DNA of 64,000 nucleotides from Streptomyces hyaluromycini (GTDB lineage: Bacteria > Actinomycetota > Actinomycetes > Streptomycetales > Streptomycetaceae): positions 620,001 to 684,000 of the forward strand of contig NZ_BCFL01000018.1 in the NCBI RefSeq assembly GCF_002217755.1, in the 5' to 3' direction. Position 1 is the first letter of the stretch, and each line of letters starts with the position of its first letter. The translations under genes and the position numbers were made by a program. Below, one piece after another: positions 9,498 to 17,583 of this stretch. Below the pieces are notes generated by a model. It worked only from the letters and a program-made list of their open reading frames with translations, was not told the DNA's origin and ran no database searches.

Positions 9498-12034
9498 ACG
9501 GCAGGGCCAACCTGGCGAGGAACGTGGGCGTCGCGGCTCTGCCGACTGATGATCACCTGCTTCGGTCCTGGAACGCCTGGCTTCGGGACGCCGTCAATAT
9601 GAACTGGAGGCCCGGTGAATGGCACCCTCATGATCTGCTGTTCGTCGGAGACCCGGACAACTCGCTCACTGGATCTCGACGCTGCCGCCATCCTCTCTGC
9701 GGCTCCCCGACCGAGGGGCCGACGTACTGCGGAAGCTGCAACATCGATTACCGCGCGTCCAAACTGACGGAAACAGAGTTCGACCAGACTTTTGTCCCGC
9801 GACGCAACCGGAGGTTCCACGCCAGGCCTGAGCGGTGCGTTGTCCCCGCTTGCCGACGCGACAGGATCAAAGGGCAGCTCTGCCACAGCCACTACTCGGT
9901 CTGGCGCAGCCATGTACGCAGGACTTACGGCCACGATGCCAGGATCAGCCGTTACGCGGCTGAGCGTGAGGCATGGGCAACCGCACAAGAGCCGTTCCCC
10001 GGGCTGCCTCTGTGCGCGGTCCGAGGGTGCCGAAGCGAGGAGAGCCTTCCGACGCACCTCTGCTATGCGCACCGCAACTTGTGGGCGGCGTACGCCCGCG
10101 AGAGCGGCCGGGACAGCAGCGAGGACCTGGCCAGGTGGACCGAGACCCGGGTGCCGTTCCTCCTCCAGAACGAGTTCAGCCTCGTTCCTCTTGAGGAGAC
10201 GACGCGCCTTGAGCTGCTTTACGCCCTCCAGAAGAGGGACGCACGTGGCCAGGTTCTCCGCCCGACTCAGGTCAGGAAGATCGTCAAGCTGTTCACCGGC
10301 ATCCCCTCTGTGGCTCTCGCGGTTGGCGCCACGCCTGGCCCTTCCGACACCACATGCACGGCGACTCAGTCTCTGATCAAGGAGGTCAAGCGGGACATCA
10401 CCAGGGGCCTCGACGCGTACCGCGGTATCGACGAGACCGCCAAACCGGTGTGGGACCTGCGGGCGCTCGACACCCCTCTACCGGCACGCACGCGGACCGG
10501 GTTTCGCGTGCGTGAGGGCGAGATCGACTTCACCCCCATCCTCCAGCCCTGGCTAAGGGAAGTAGCAATGCACTGGGCTCGCACGACGAGTCCGGGGTCC
10601 TCGTCTCTTCGTGACCGGCTCCTGGCCTGCTCGATCGCCGCTCAGGCCCTCGCTACCCGGCGTGCTGGTTCCGACCCAGCCGGACTGGGTTTCGCGGACA
10701 TGACGGCAGTCGTCAACGAGTTCAGGGTGTCCGTTCGCAGAGACGGGAAGCCACGCAGCAACGACTCCCGGGCCCGGCTACTGAAGCTCTTCACGGAGCT
10801 CCTGGAATTCGGCCGAAGCGAAGGAGTCCTTGATGATCTCTCTCCTCGGTTCGTTCTCCATACGAACGAGCACCGCATCAAGCGGGACAAAGTTGATGAG
10901 GACAACATCGGCAAGGCCGTCCCCGAGTCGGTCGTCGCTCAGCTCGACAAGCACCTCGACCTCATCGGTGTGGGGATGACCTACGGCAGCATGCCGACCG
11001 GCTGCATCCGGGCCATGTTCCGCACGGTCTACGTGCTGCTGAGAGACACCGGACGCCGTCCCAACGAGATCGGCGCTCTCGGCCTGGGCTGCCTGGAGTA
11101 CGACGGCGGTGAGTACCAGCTGATCTGGGACAACACCAAGGCAGGTAGGCTCCGGCGACGCCTCCCCCTGGACAGCGACACCGTCAGCGCGGTGAAAGAG
11201 TGGACATCGGTCCGAGAGCGACTCGACCTGCCTTCTCGTGCCCTCCCCTTCCTGTTCCCGGCGATCACCGACAACGCCGCCACCGGTCACCTGACCACCG
11301 GGAACATCGGTGCCGCCATCCGGACATGGGCCGATTCAATCCCGGAGATCCACTCCGAAGAACTCGGCCCGGACGGCACACCATTGCCTTTCGACCGATC
11401 GCTGATTTACCCGTACGCCTTCCGCCACACCTTCTGCCAGCGATACGCCGACGCCGGTATGTCGCAACACGTCCTCCAGGATCTGATGGATCACAAGTCC
11501 GCTGACACCACCGCGGCTTACTACAAGGTGAGCATCAAGATGAAGCGGGAGGCCATCAACACCATCAAGAGCCTGACCACCGACCGCTTCGGCAATCCTG
11601 CTCCGATGAGATCGAACACAGCTTACGAGATGCGGTCGGTGGCAGTGGCGTTCGGGAACTGCATCGAACCCACCAACGTGAAGGCCGGCGGGAAAGCGTG
11701 CCCCATCCGGTTCCAATGCGCTGGCTGCGGCTCCTACCGCCCCGATCCCTCCTACCTGCCCGCCGTTGAGGAGCACATCCGTGCATTGAAAGCGGACCGT
11801 GAGGTCGCTGCCGCCGCGGGAGCAGCCGAGTTCGTCATCCGGAACCTGGACGACCAGATCACCGCGTTCCAGGGCGTCCGTGAGAATCAGAAGGAGAAAC
11901 TGGCTTCGATGCCCGATGAGATACGACACGAGGTCGAAGAGGCCAGCAAGGTTCTACGAAAGCTCCGTGCTGGGGCCTCGGGTGCTGTGAGCCTGGGCAT
12001 GCCCGCATTCGGCCCTCCGGAGGTAGTCGCATGA
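9494..12034 (+). CDS. Large tyrosine recombinase with Cys-rich N-terminus, TnpB-like
   Basis: This 846-residue protein is the second recombinase of the element. Its N-terminal third contains repeated zinc-finger-like Cys/His clusters (CRHPLCGSP...YCGSC, CVVPACRR...LCHSHY, CAVRGCRS...LCYAHR). The catalytic half has the first Arg in DTGRRPNEIGALGL, then YAFRHTFCQRYADAG (HxxR-like) and LMDHKSADTTAAYYKVS with the tyrosine nucleophile. After that come another Cys cluster (ACPIRFQCAGCGSY) and a C-terminal coiled coil. The length and layout fit the TnpB-type recombinases that work together with a TnpA-type partner. It overlaps its neighbours on both sides by 4 bases (GTGA, ATGA), so the three proteins are probably made in fixed ratio. 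Confidence 0.85.
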   Translation: MNGRANLARNVGVAALPTDDHLLRSWNAWLRDAVNMNWRPGEWHPHDLLFVGDPDNSLTGSRRCRHPLCGSPTEGPTYCGSCNIDYRASKLTETEFDQTFVPRRNRRFHARPERCVVPACRRDRIKGQLCHSHYSVWRSHVRRTYGHDARISRYAAEREAWATAQEPFPGLPLCAVRGCRSEESLPTHLCYAHRNLWAAYARESGRDSSEDLARWTETRVPFLLQNEFSLVPLEETTRLELLYALQKRDARGQVLRPTQVRKIVKLFTGIPSVALAVGATPGPSDTTCTATQSLIKEVKRDITRGLDAYRGIDETAKPVWDLRALDTPLPARTRTGFRVREGEIDFTPILQPWLREVAMHWARTTSPGSSSLRDRLLACSIAAQALATRRAGSDPAGLGFADMTAVVNEFRVSVRRDGKPRSNDSRARLLKLFTELLEFGRSEGVLDDLSPRFVLHTNEHRIKRDKVDEDNIGKAVPESVVAQLDKHLDLIGVGMTYGSMPTGCIRAMFRTVYVLLRDTGRRPNEIGALGLGCLEYDGGEYQLIWDNTKAGRLRRRLPLDSDTVSAVKEWTSVRERLDLPSRALPFLFPAITDNAATGHLTTGNIGAAIRTWADSIPEIHSEELGPDGTPLPFDRSLIYPYAFRHTFCQRYADAGMSQHVLQDLMDHKSADTTAAYYKVSIKMKREAINTIKSLTTDRFGNPAPMRSNTAYEMRSVAVAFGNCIEPTNVKAGGKACPIRFQCAGCGSYRPDPSYLPAVEEHIRALKADREVAAAAGAAEFVIRNLDDQITAFQGVRENQKEKLASMPDEIRHEVEEASKVLRKLRAGASGAVSLGMPAFGPPEVVA

Positions 12035-12606
12035 CGAAGGAGCCGCGTACGCCAGCTCAGGTGCTCCTTGAATCCCGGCAGAAGGCCAGCCGGGAGAAGA
12101 GGGCCAAGGTGCTCGCCGTGGTGGACATGATGAAAGCCGATGGCGACCCGATCACGTTCCTCGCAGTCGCCAAGCGGGCTGGCGTCTCAAACTGGCTTGT
12201 CTACGCCGGGGGGGTCCGCGAGCACATCGAAGCCGCTCGCGCGGGCCAGGCGGTCGGCGTAACTCGGCAGCGCAAGGAAGGGGCGGCGGCCAGCGCCGCG
12301 AGCCTGGCAACCGACCTTGAGTTCGCGCGTGCCCAGGTCCGGGCACTCACCGAGGAACGTGACCGGCTCAGGGCAGCCGTGCAGCGCAGCCTCGGCGAAC
12401 GGGTCGACGCTGTCTCGGCCAAGGACCTGGTCGCCCGTGTTCAGGAGCTGACCGTCGCCAACCAACAGCTGGCCGCGAAGTTGGCCCGAGCCGAAGCGGA
12501 CCGAGACAGCCTGCAGGACGATTTGGCCGAGGCACAGGACGACCTGGCGGCCGCCCGGACGGCCCTACGGAACATGATGCGCGACCAGAACCGCGACTCA
12601 ACGTGA
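12031..12606 (+). CDS. Small HTH plus coiled-coil accessory protein, TnpC-like
   Basis: This 191-residue protein is the third gene of the recombinase operon; its ATGA overlaps the end of the second. Residues about 35-65 (PITFLAVAKRAGVSNWLVY) look like a helix-turn-helix. From about residue 95 to the end is a long heptad-rich coiled coil (RALTEERDRLRAAVQRSL, then LAAKLARAEADRDSLQDDL). This fits the DUF6262/TnpC-type proteins found beside paired recombinases, where TnpC of Tn554 affects orientation and efficiency of transposition. A direct DNA-binding or recombinase-bridging role here is inference. Confidence 0.75.
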   Translation: MTKEPRTPAQVLLESRQKASREKRAKVLAVVDMMKADGDPITFLAVAKRAGVSNWLVYAGGVREHIEAARAGQAVGVTRQRKEGAAASAASLATDLEFARAQVRALTEERDRLRAAVQRSLGERVDAVSAKDLVARVQELTVANQQLAAKLARAEADRDSLQDDLAEAQDDLAAARTALRNMMRDQNRDST

Positions 12607-12732
12607 TCGCCCCTCAGGTGGCTCGCAGGCGGCCCAAGACCAGCAGCAGCCGTGCGAAGCTGGGGTCGCCACTGCCGACGCTGATCGCGCACATGCAACG
12701 ACGCCCCCTCCCCCGCACGGAAGACACGCCAA

Positions 12733-13272
12733 ATGAGCCGTCCCGCGATACCCGACCTGGCCTGGTGGCGCGGGGACCCCGAGCGATGGGAACTTCTGGA
12801 GTTCGACGGGCAGCATACTGAGGATGGGCTGCCCATAGACGCCCGCTGGGAGGACAGGCAGCAGGTCCTCGAAGCCCTGGTCCGGGATCCTTGTCAGGAC
12901 GACGGGAATTTCGCCCGGTTCCTGTTGCTTCAGGAGATGCGGTGGCATGGGCACTCCTGGGGATTCAGCCACAGCATCGAACTCGCCGCCCTGCGGATCG
13001 CCGGGGAACGCCACGTCGAGGACGTCTGGCTCCTGTGGGAAGCCGTCTGCCGGAGCTTCGACACCTGGTGCGGCCTTCCTCACCACCTGCTGCTCGCCGC
13101 CGGAGTGTCCATCACCACGGAGTACGTCAAAGGCTCTGACCATCCCCAGCGGGACAACCTGTTGGAGCACCTCGGGAAGATCTCCCAGGTCACAGACGAG
13201 GAGGTCGCCCAGACACTGAGCCAGCGGCGCCGCTACTACGGCGAGATCCTCGACGAGCTGAACGGGGAGTGA
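12733..13272 (+). CDS. Unknown protein, element cargo 1
   Basis: This 179-residue acidic protein is not recognised. It is rich in Trp, His and Leu (AWWRGDPERWELLEF, EMRWHGHSWGFSH, FDTWCGLPHHLLLAAG) and predicted largely helical, with no signal peptide or membrane span. GFSHSIELAALRIAGERHVEDVWLLWEA suggests alpha-helical repeat packing. It begins 126 bases after the recombinase operon and ends 6 bases before the next unknown gene, so the two cargo genes are probably co-expressed and may be functionally paired. Nothing in it resembles a known toxin, antitoxin or nuclease motif by eye. Confidence 0.65.
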   Translation: MSRPAIPDLAWWRGDPERWELLEFDGQHTEDGLPIDARWEDRQQVLEALVRDPCQDDGNFARFLLLQEMRWHGHSWGFSHSIELAALRIAGERHVEDVWLLWEAVCRSFDTWCGLPHHLLLAAGVSITTEYVKGSDHPQRDNLLEHLGKISQVTDEEVAQTLSQRRRYYGEILDELNGE

Positions 13273-13278
13273 GACGGC

Positions 13279-13752
13279 GTGGAGATCACCGTGCAGTGGG
13301 TACGGACATCGTGGACCAAGGAGTCTCGGGGAGGTGAGAGCGCCGCGCGCAGGAATGCCGCCCCGATCGGGTTCCCTCTTCCACATGCATCGAGGTCGCT
13401 GGCGCACGTGGTGCGCATGCGTGAGGAGGACGGTTTTCAGCCTCATGACGCTCTTGAGGACCTGGGTAAGGTCGATGTCCAACTCCGCGAAGCCGAAGGA
13501 CGCCTGCGGGTCTTCCCGCGAGTGCAGCCTTTGTTTGCCCTGCCGCCGCGGCGACGACGCCTGCCGGCCGTGCGACTTGTTCCCGGGCAGTGGGTCCGTT
13601 GGCAGCTGAACTACCGCTTCAGCAGCGCACTGGGGATCCGGGACTGGTCCTACTGGCTGGACACCTTCAATATCGCCTACGGACCGGTGACCACTGACCT
13701 GTTCTGTGGAACGCCTGACTTCTTCTTCGACGAGCAGGGCCCCGTCCGCTAG
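13279..13752 (+). CDS. Unknown protein, element cargo 2
   Basis: This 157-residue open frame starts at a GTG, with GGGAG about 9 bases upstream. The first 15 residues (MEITVQWVRTSWTKE) and the last 50 (QWVRWQLNYRFSSALGIRDWSYWLDTFNIAYG) look like real protein. The middle is Arg/Pro-rich (LPPRRRRLPAVR) and less convincing, so an internal frameshift or overlapping frame is possible. No family is recognised. It sits 6 bases behind the preceding unknown gene and about 60 bases before the NUDIX gene, in the same direction. Confidence 0.5.
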   Translation: MEITVQWVRTSWTKESRGGESAARRNAAPIGFPLPHASRSLAHVVRMREEDGFQPHDALEDLGKVDVQLREAEGRLRVFPRVQPLFALPPRRRRLPAVRLVPGQWVRWQLNYRFSSALGIRDWSYWLDTFNIAYGPVTTDLFCGTPDFFFDEQGPVR

Positions 13753-13814
13753 CGCTGGCCGACTTGACCCGCGAGAGGTTGTGGCTCCCCTGCCATCATG
13801 TGCCCGTGGTCACC

Positions 13815-14423
13815 ATGGAATCCTCACACGCCCCCGACCAACTACTCCGCGCCCAGCTGATGCAGGTGCTCAGCGGCATCAAGCCCTGGGACGATCAGGA
13901 GCAGTCACACCTAGCTGCAACAGCAGAGTGGATCACCAGCGGAGCGCCTCTCTACAGGACGCTGAAGCCCGCCACCCCCGCGAAGCACCTGGTCAGCTAC
14001 TTCGTCGTGCTCGATGAGACGCGCGAGGAGCTCCTACTCGTTGCCCACCGCAAGGCCGGCTTGTGGCTTCCCAGCGGCGGCCACGTCGAGCCGACAGAGG
14101 ATCCGTGGCACACGGTCCGTCGTGAATGCCGCGAAGAGCTGCGCATCGAAGCCGTACCCGCCTCGATCACCGGGGACCGCCCGATCTTCCTCACCGTCAC
14201 ACGGACTCGCGGCCAGGGGCAGCACACTGACGTGTCCTTGTGGTATGTCCTGCGGGCAGAGGCAAGCCAGGTCACTTCCTTCGACGAAGCCGAGTTCGAC
14301 GCGATCAAGTGGCTCTCCCTGGACCAGGTCCTCGCCACGCCAGAGGACACCCTCGACCCCCACATGCACCGATTCACTCGCAAGCTAATGAGCCTCCTGG
14401 CGCTGCACGGGAGCACGCGGTGA
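13815..14423 (+). CDS. NUDIX hydrolase, element cargo 3
   Basis: This protein of about 202 residues has a complete NUDIX box: GHVEPTE, seven residues, then RECREEL (G-x5-E-x7-RExxEEL). It therefore binds Mg2+ and should cleave a nucleoside diphosphate linked to another group. The usual upstream strand LVSYFVVLDETREELLLVAH and the LWLPSGG lead-in are present, and the C-terminal LSLDQVLATPEDTLDPHMHRF resembles NUDIX enzymes of the MutT/ADP-ribose type. The substrate is unknown. I chose the ATG at 13815; TTG 13764 or GTG 13800 are alternatives, and no strong RBS decides. It is the last gene before the right end of the element. Confidence 0.8.
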   Translation: MESSHAPDQLLRAQLMQVLSGIKPWDDQEQSHLAATAEWITSGAPLYRTLKPATPAKHLVSYFVVLDETREELLLVAHRKAGLWLPSGGHVEPTEDPWHTVRRECREELRIEAVPASITGDRPIFLTVTRTRGQGQHTDVSLWYVLRAEASQVTSFDEAEFDAIKWLSLDQVLATPEDTLDPHMHRFTRKLMSLLALHGSTR

Positions 14424-14509
14424 TGGCCTTCAGCCGTCAGGAGTAGACGTGCCTCACGTGACTGACAGTCATAATGAGCCCTGACCAGTATGTATAGGCA
14501 GGCAACCCC

Positions 14510-14521
14510 AGATAACACCTG
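14510..14521 (+). repeat. Right junction of element: AGATAA plus core CACCTG
   Basis: AGATAA (14510-14515) mirrors TTATCT just inside the left end, and CACCTG (14516-14521) repeats the left core. The base after it starts the native MazG sequence again (GGAGGACGTACAG). Together with 8224-8235 this defines the element's ends to within about a base; the extra A shared before both cores leaves a one-base ambiguity. Confidence 0.7.
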
Positions 14522-14708
14522 GGAGGACGTACAGGGCGAGCTGTGCGACGTGGTGATCACGGCGCTGGTGGCGCTGCGGACGCTGACGCCGGACCCGGCG
14601 GGGGTGTTCGGACGGCATCTGGCCGGAGTGACGGAACGCTCACTGGGACCGGCCGCCACCGCCCGGACGGCGGACCGCGAGGATCCGGACGGGAGCCGGC
14701 CTGCCTGA
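14520..14708 (+). pseudogene. MazG-like pyrophosphohydrolase, 3' part
   Basis: This is the severed C-terminal half of the gene that begins at 8006. From Trp (TGG, 14520) the frame reads WEDVQGELCDVVITALVALR and on to the TGA at 14706-14708, giving 62 residues. WEDVQxELCDVVITA is the second conserved helix of actinobacterial MazG-like proteins, with its Glu and Asp metal ligands. It has no start codon or RBS of its own next to the junction; an ATG at 14490 lies in element sequence in the same frame and could only start a short chimera. Precise excision of the element would restore the full gene. Confidence 0.85.
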
Positions 14709-14943
14709 ACCGGTCGGGGGCAGGGCAGACGGTCCCGGTCGCGGCGGACGGGACGGTCCGACCGGCCCTCCTCGCCGCCACCACGCCCTCCGGCTACGAG
14801 GCACACCCCGAAGGGGGTTATGGTCCTCACGCACCGAGCCGGGTTCCGCCTGCGGGCCGCACGTGATCGGCGCACCGTCAGGGGTGGCGGGGCGGACCTG
14901 CCGCGGCGCCCCGAAGCCGCCGTGCCCCGCAAGGAGGAAGGCC

Positions 14944-15717
14944 ATGTCCGATGCCGAGAGCCTGACCCGGCTTCTGGTCTCGCTGGGTGTCCGCCGCGGC
15001 GGTGTCCTGATGGTCCATGCCTCCCTGAGCGGCACCGGACTGGGCCCGTCCGAGGTCCGGGACGCGCTGCTGGCCGCGGTCGGCCCGGACGGCACGCTCG
15101 TCACCCCCGCCTTCACCCCGGAGAACTCCGACACCTCGCGCGCGCACCGGACGCTCGTCGAGGGGTGGTCCGAGGAGGAGATACGCGAGTTCCGGGCGAA
15201 GATGCCGCCCTTCGTACCGGACGAGACGCCGTGCCCGGCCATGGGAGCGCTGGCCGAGACCATACGGACCACGCCGGGCGCCCGGCGCAGCACGCACCCG
15301 CAGTCCTCGCTCGCGGGACTGGGGCCCCGCGCGGCGGAGTTGCTCGCCCGGCACCACCCGCACTGCCATCTGGGCGAGGAGTCCCCGCTCGCCGCACTGT
15401 ACGAGGCGGACGCCCAAGTGCTGCTGCTGCGCGCGGGGTTCGACGCGTGCACCGTGTTCCACCTGGCCGAATACCGGGTCCGGCCGCCCCTGCCCACACG
15501 GGTCTACCGGTGCGTCACCGGGACCGTGGGCAACTGGACGTCGTACGAGGATCTCGTGCTGGACGACGGGGACTTCGCCGCGATCGGGGCGCGGCTGCCG
15601 AAGGGGCTCCTGGCGGAAGGGGACTGGGCCGGCAGGCCGGTCGTACTGTTGCGGATGCGTGATGCCGTCGACAACGCGGTGCTACAGATGTCCAGATTTC
15701 GCACGGAAATCGCCTGA
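14944..15717 (+). CDS. AAC(3)-family N-acetyltransferase-like protein, Fxs-associated
   Basis: This 257-residue member of the antibiotic N-acetyltransferase (AAC(3)) fold has a strong RBS (AAGGAGGAAG) before the ATG. Family features are GVLMVHASLSGTGLG near residue 20, PDGTLVTPAFT, then the core RRSTHPQSSLAGLGPRA with the conserved His and Ser around the acetyl-CoA/substrate site, and ESPLAALYEADAQVLLL. True resistance enzymes of this fold acetylate the 3-amino group of aminoglycosides. Here the gene directly precedes fxsA in the same direction, so acylation of the Fxs peptide or a partner is as plausible as drug resistance. That link is inference from position. Confidence 0.82.
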   Translation: MSDAESLTRLLVSLGVRRGGVLMVHASLSGTGLGPSEVRDALLAAVGPDGTLVTPAFTPENSDTSRAHRTLVEGWSEEEIREFRAKMPPFVPDETPCPAMGALAETIRTTPGARRSTHPQSSLAGLGPRAAELLARHHPHCHLGEESPLAALYEADAQVLLLRAGFDACTVFHLAEYRVRPPLPTRVYRCVTGTVGNWTSYEDLVLDDGDFAAIGARLPKGLLAEGDWAGRPVVLLRMRDAVDNAVLQMSRFRTEIA

Positions 15718-15777
15718 CACAGGATCAAGGCATCTTTCTTCGGTCGGCCCAACGGTCTGGTGGACGCGCGAAGAGCT

Positions 15778-15807
15778 CTGACAGAGCATGGACATGGAAC
15801 GTATCGG
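15778..15807 (+). promoter_or_regulatory. Possible promoter of the fxs operon
   Basis: CTGACA (15778-15783) and TATCGG (15802-15807) are 18 bases apart in the 149-base gap between the acetyltransferase gene and fxsA. The match to a HrdB-type promoter is modest. The gap otherwise holds only the fxsA RBS (GGGGGA, 15851-15856). Confidence 0.25.
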
Positions 15808-15866
15808 TGCGACATCTCGGCACTCGGCACCACTCAGACGCTCAGGGTCAGGGGGAGCAACAACCG

Positions 15867-16049
15867 ATGGATGCGCCTCAGCAAAGCAGCCGCAATGCAT
15901 GCCTGGTGAAAGTCAAAGGGCTCTCGCCCGATCGGCTGGCGGCACTGGCCGGCACGAACACGGCGTTCGGCCTCGCCCTACAGCGCCACCTTCAGAAACC
16001 GGACAGTCCGCAGGTAACGGCCTACGTCGTCTTCAACAGCGCGCTGTGA
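15867..16049 (+). CDS. fxsA: FxSxx-COOH RiPP precursor peptide
   Basis: This is a 60-residue precursor of a ribosomally made, modified peptide. It ends TAYVVFNSAL, so the last five residues FNSAL fit the F-x-S-x-x-COOH signature that names the family. The preceding LSPDRLAALAGTNTAFGLAL segment serves as a recognition leader. The radical SAM partner is expected to crosslink the Phe ring within the F-x-S motif into a cyclophane; that comes from knowledge of FxsB-type maturases, not from this sequence. GGGGGA lies 10 bases upstream of the ATG. Its stop overlaps the fxsB start (GTGA), so precursor and maturase are translationally coupled. Confidence 0.88.
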   Translation: MDAPQQSSRNACLVKVKGLSPDRLAALAGTNTAFGLALQRHLQKPDSPQVTAYVVFNSAL

Positions 16050-17263
16050 CCGGGCGGGAGCTCGGGCCCGCCGGACCGGGGGGTCCATCGGGTGTTCCCT
16101 TACGCCAGTTCCTGTTGAAGATCCACAGCCGGTGCAACCTGTCCTGCGACTACTGCTACGTGTACTTCGCCGCCGACCAGAGCTGGCGGGAACAGCCCGT
16201 CGTCATGAGCCTGGACACCGTGCGGCGGGCCGCGGACCGCATCGTCGAGCATGCGCTGGAGCACCGGCTGCCCTCCGTGCGGGTCATCCTGCACGGCGGA
16301 GAACCGCTGCTGGTGGGCAGGAAACACCTCTCCGAACTGCTCGCCGTCCTCCGCGAACGCCTCGACCCGGTGACCCGCTTCCACTGTTCGCTCCAGACCA
16401 ACGGGACGCTCCTCACCCCGGGCGTCCTGGAGCTGCTGCTCGATCACCGGGTCGAGGTGACGGTGAGCCTCGACGGTCCGCCCGCGGCACACGACCGGCA
16501 CCGCCGGTTCGCGGACGGCCGCCCCAGCCATGCACAGGTCGCCGCGGCGCTGGGACTTCTCGGCCGCCCCGGATACCGCGACCTGTTCGTCGGGCTTCTG
16601 TGTGTCGTGGATCTGGCCAACGATCCCGTCGAAACCTACGAGGCACTCCTCGACTTCGCCCCACCGCGCGTCGACTTCCTTCTGCCGCACGGAACTTGGC
16701 GGCATCCGCCGCCCGGTCTGGAGGACCGGACGGCACCTCCGCGCCATCCGCCGGACCCCGAGGGACGACATGAGCGGATCCCGTACGCCCAGTGGCTGAT
16801 CCCCGTCTTCGACCGCTGGTTCGACGCACCACGACGGGAGACGTCGGTGCGCATGTTCGAGGAACTCATGTCCGGTCTGTTCGGGGACCCCGTGAACGCG
16901 GAGGCGTTCGGGCTGACGCCGCATGATCTCGTGGTCGTGGAGTCCGACGGGACCCTGGAGGACTCCGACTCCCTCAAGGTCGTGGCACCCGGCGCTCCGG
17001 CCACCGGACTCGACGTCTTCCGGAACTCCTTCTCCGAAGCCCTGTCGACGGACACCATGCGCCGACGGCAGTCGGGCGCGCACGGCCTCGGACAGGTCTG
17101 CCGGGACTGCGCGTTCACCACCGTCTGCGGGGGCGGCCTGTACTCCCACCGCCATCATCCGGCGACCGGATTCGCCAACCCCTCGGTCTACTGCGCGGAT
17201 CTGGCCGCCCTGATCGCCCACATGCGTCGCCGCATGAACGAGAGTCTGGTGCGCCCCCTGTGA
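16046..17263 (+). CDS. fxsB: Radical SAM/SPASM peptide maturase FxsB
   Basis: This enzyme has 405 residues. It has the radical SAM cluster CNLSCDYCYVY (C30, C34, C37) binding the catalytic 4Fe-4S with S-adenosylmethionine, then LHGGEPLL (the GGE element) and SLQTNGTLL. At the C-terminus is the SPASM-type Cys region CRDCAFTTVCGGGLYSHRH, followed by YCADLAALI. It should act on FxsA, forming a carbon-carbon crosslink at the FxSxx motif. I chose the GTG at 16046 because it overlaps the fxsA stop and places the first Cys near residue 30, as in the family. The much longer upstream open frame is a shadow across fxsA. Confidence 0.9.
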   Translation: MTGRELGPAGPGGPSGVPLRQFLLKIHSRCNLSCDYCYVYFAADQSWREQPVVMSLDTVRRAADRIVEHALEHRLPSVRVILHGGEPLLVGRKHLSELLAVLRERLDPVTRFHCSLQTNGTLLTPGVLELLLDHRVEVTVSLDGPPAAHDRHRRFADGRPSHAQVAAALGLLGRPGYRDLFVGLLCVVDLANDPVETYEALLDFAPPRVDFLLPHGTWRHPPPGLEDRTAPPRHPPDPEGRHERIPYAQWLIPVFDRWFDAPRRETSVRMFEELMSGLFGDPVNAEAFGLTPHDLVVVESDGTLEDSDSLKVVAPGAPATGLDVFRNSFSEALSTDTMRRRQSGAHGLGQVCRDCAFTTVCGGGLYSHRHHPATGFANPSVYCADLAALIAHMRRRMNESLVRPL

Positions 17264-17583
17264 GCCGGGCACGGGCCGACACGCGCTCCCCGTCGAAGAA
17301 GTACTCAACAGAGCAAGGAGAGTTGAACGCCTTCGGGATGGGGATAGTGCATATGAACTCGGACCCTGCCGACCAGGGTTCCGCACGGAGCAAGGGGGGT
17401 ATTGTCTGCTGTCTCGGCACTGCTCTATCACGGCAAGGACTGAGGGGTACCGGTTGGGGGGTGATGAGGTGTGGAGGTCCATTGTTTCGTGCTCACTTCC
17501 GCCGGCGCCGGACACCCTCCAAGGCGCGCAGTGTGACCCGCTTCACCACGTGAACCCCGTGGAAGCTGCAGGTCAGGGACTCA
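17264..17583. other. Gap between fxsB and fxsC with no convincing gene
   Basis: These 320 bases hold an open frame from 17260 (GTG overlapping the fxsB stop) to 17553, Arg/Ser/Gly-rich and without a recognisable motif. The stretch 17300-17360 is comparatively AT-rich (TTGAAC at 17323, CATATG at 17350) and may hold a secondary promoter for fxsC-fxsT. I cannot support a gene or a definite promoter here. Confidence 0.35.

Larger units (their letters stand above)
8230..14515 (+). mobile_element. Tn554-like tyrosine-recombinase element inserted in MazG-like gene
   Basis: About 6.29 kb separates the two halves of one reading frame. The interval begins with three overlapping genes: two different tyrosine recombinases and a small HTH/coiled-coil protein. 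This is the TnpA-TnpB-TnpC order of Tn554-family site-specific elements. Three cargo genes follow: two unknown proteins and a NUDIX hydrolase. The ends share a 6-bp CACCTG core and carry the mirror-image hexamers TTATCT and AGATAA, with no long inverted repeats and no target duplication beyond the core. Tn554 itself also recombines at a 6-bp core inside a host gene (radC). Cargo codon use appears slightly less GC-biased than the flanks (for example TTG, AGG and GCT codons), in keeping with acquisition. Confidence 0.8.

Noticed and set aside
8230-14515. Integrative conjugative element or prophage
   Set aside because: No replication, conjugation (TraB/FtsK), capsid or excisionase gene is present, and the insertion is in a protein gene, not a tRNA. 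The paired recombinases fit a Tn554-type element better.
14944-15717. Aminoglycoside resistance gene
   Set aside because: The fold is that of AAC(3) enzymes, but the gene sits with the fxs genes and nothing in the window suggests aminoglycoside production. Resistance is not asserted.
17260-17553. 97-codon frame overlapping the fxsB stop
   Set aside because: Arg/Ser/Gly-rich, no RBS at a sensible distance, no recognisable motif, and no FxSxx-like end, so it is not a second precursor. Kept only as part of the gap description.
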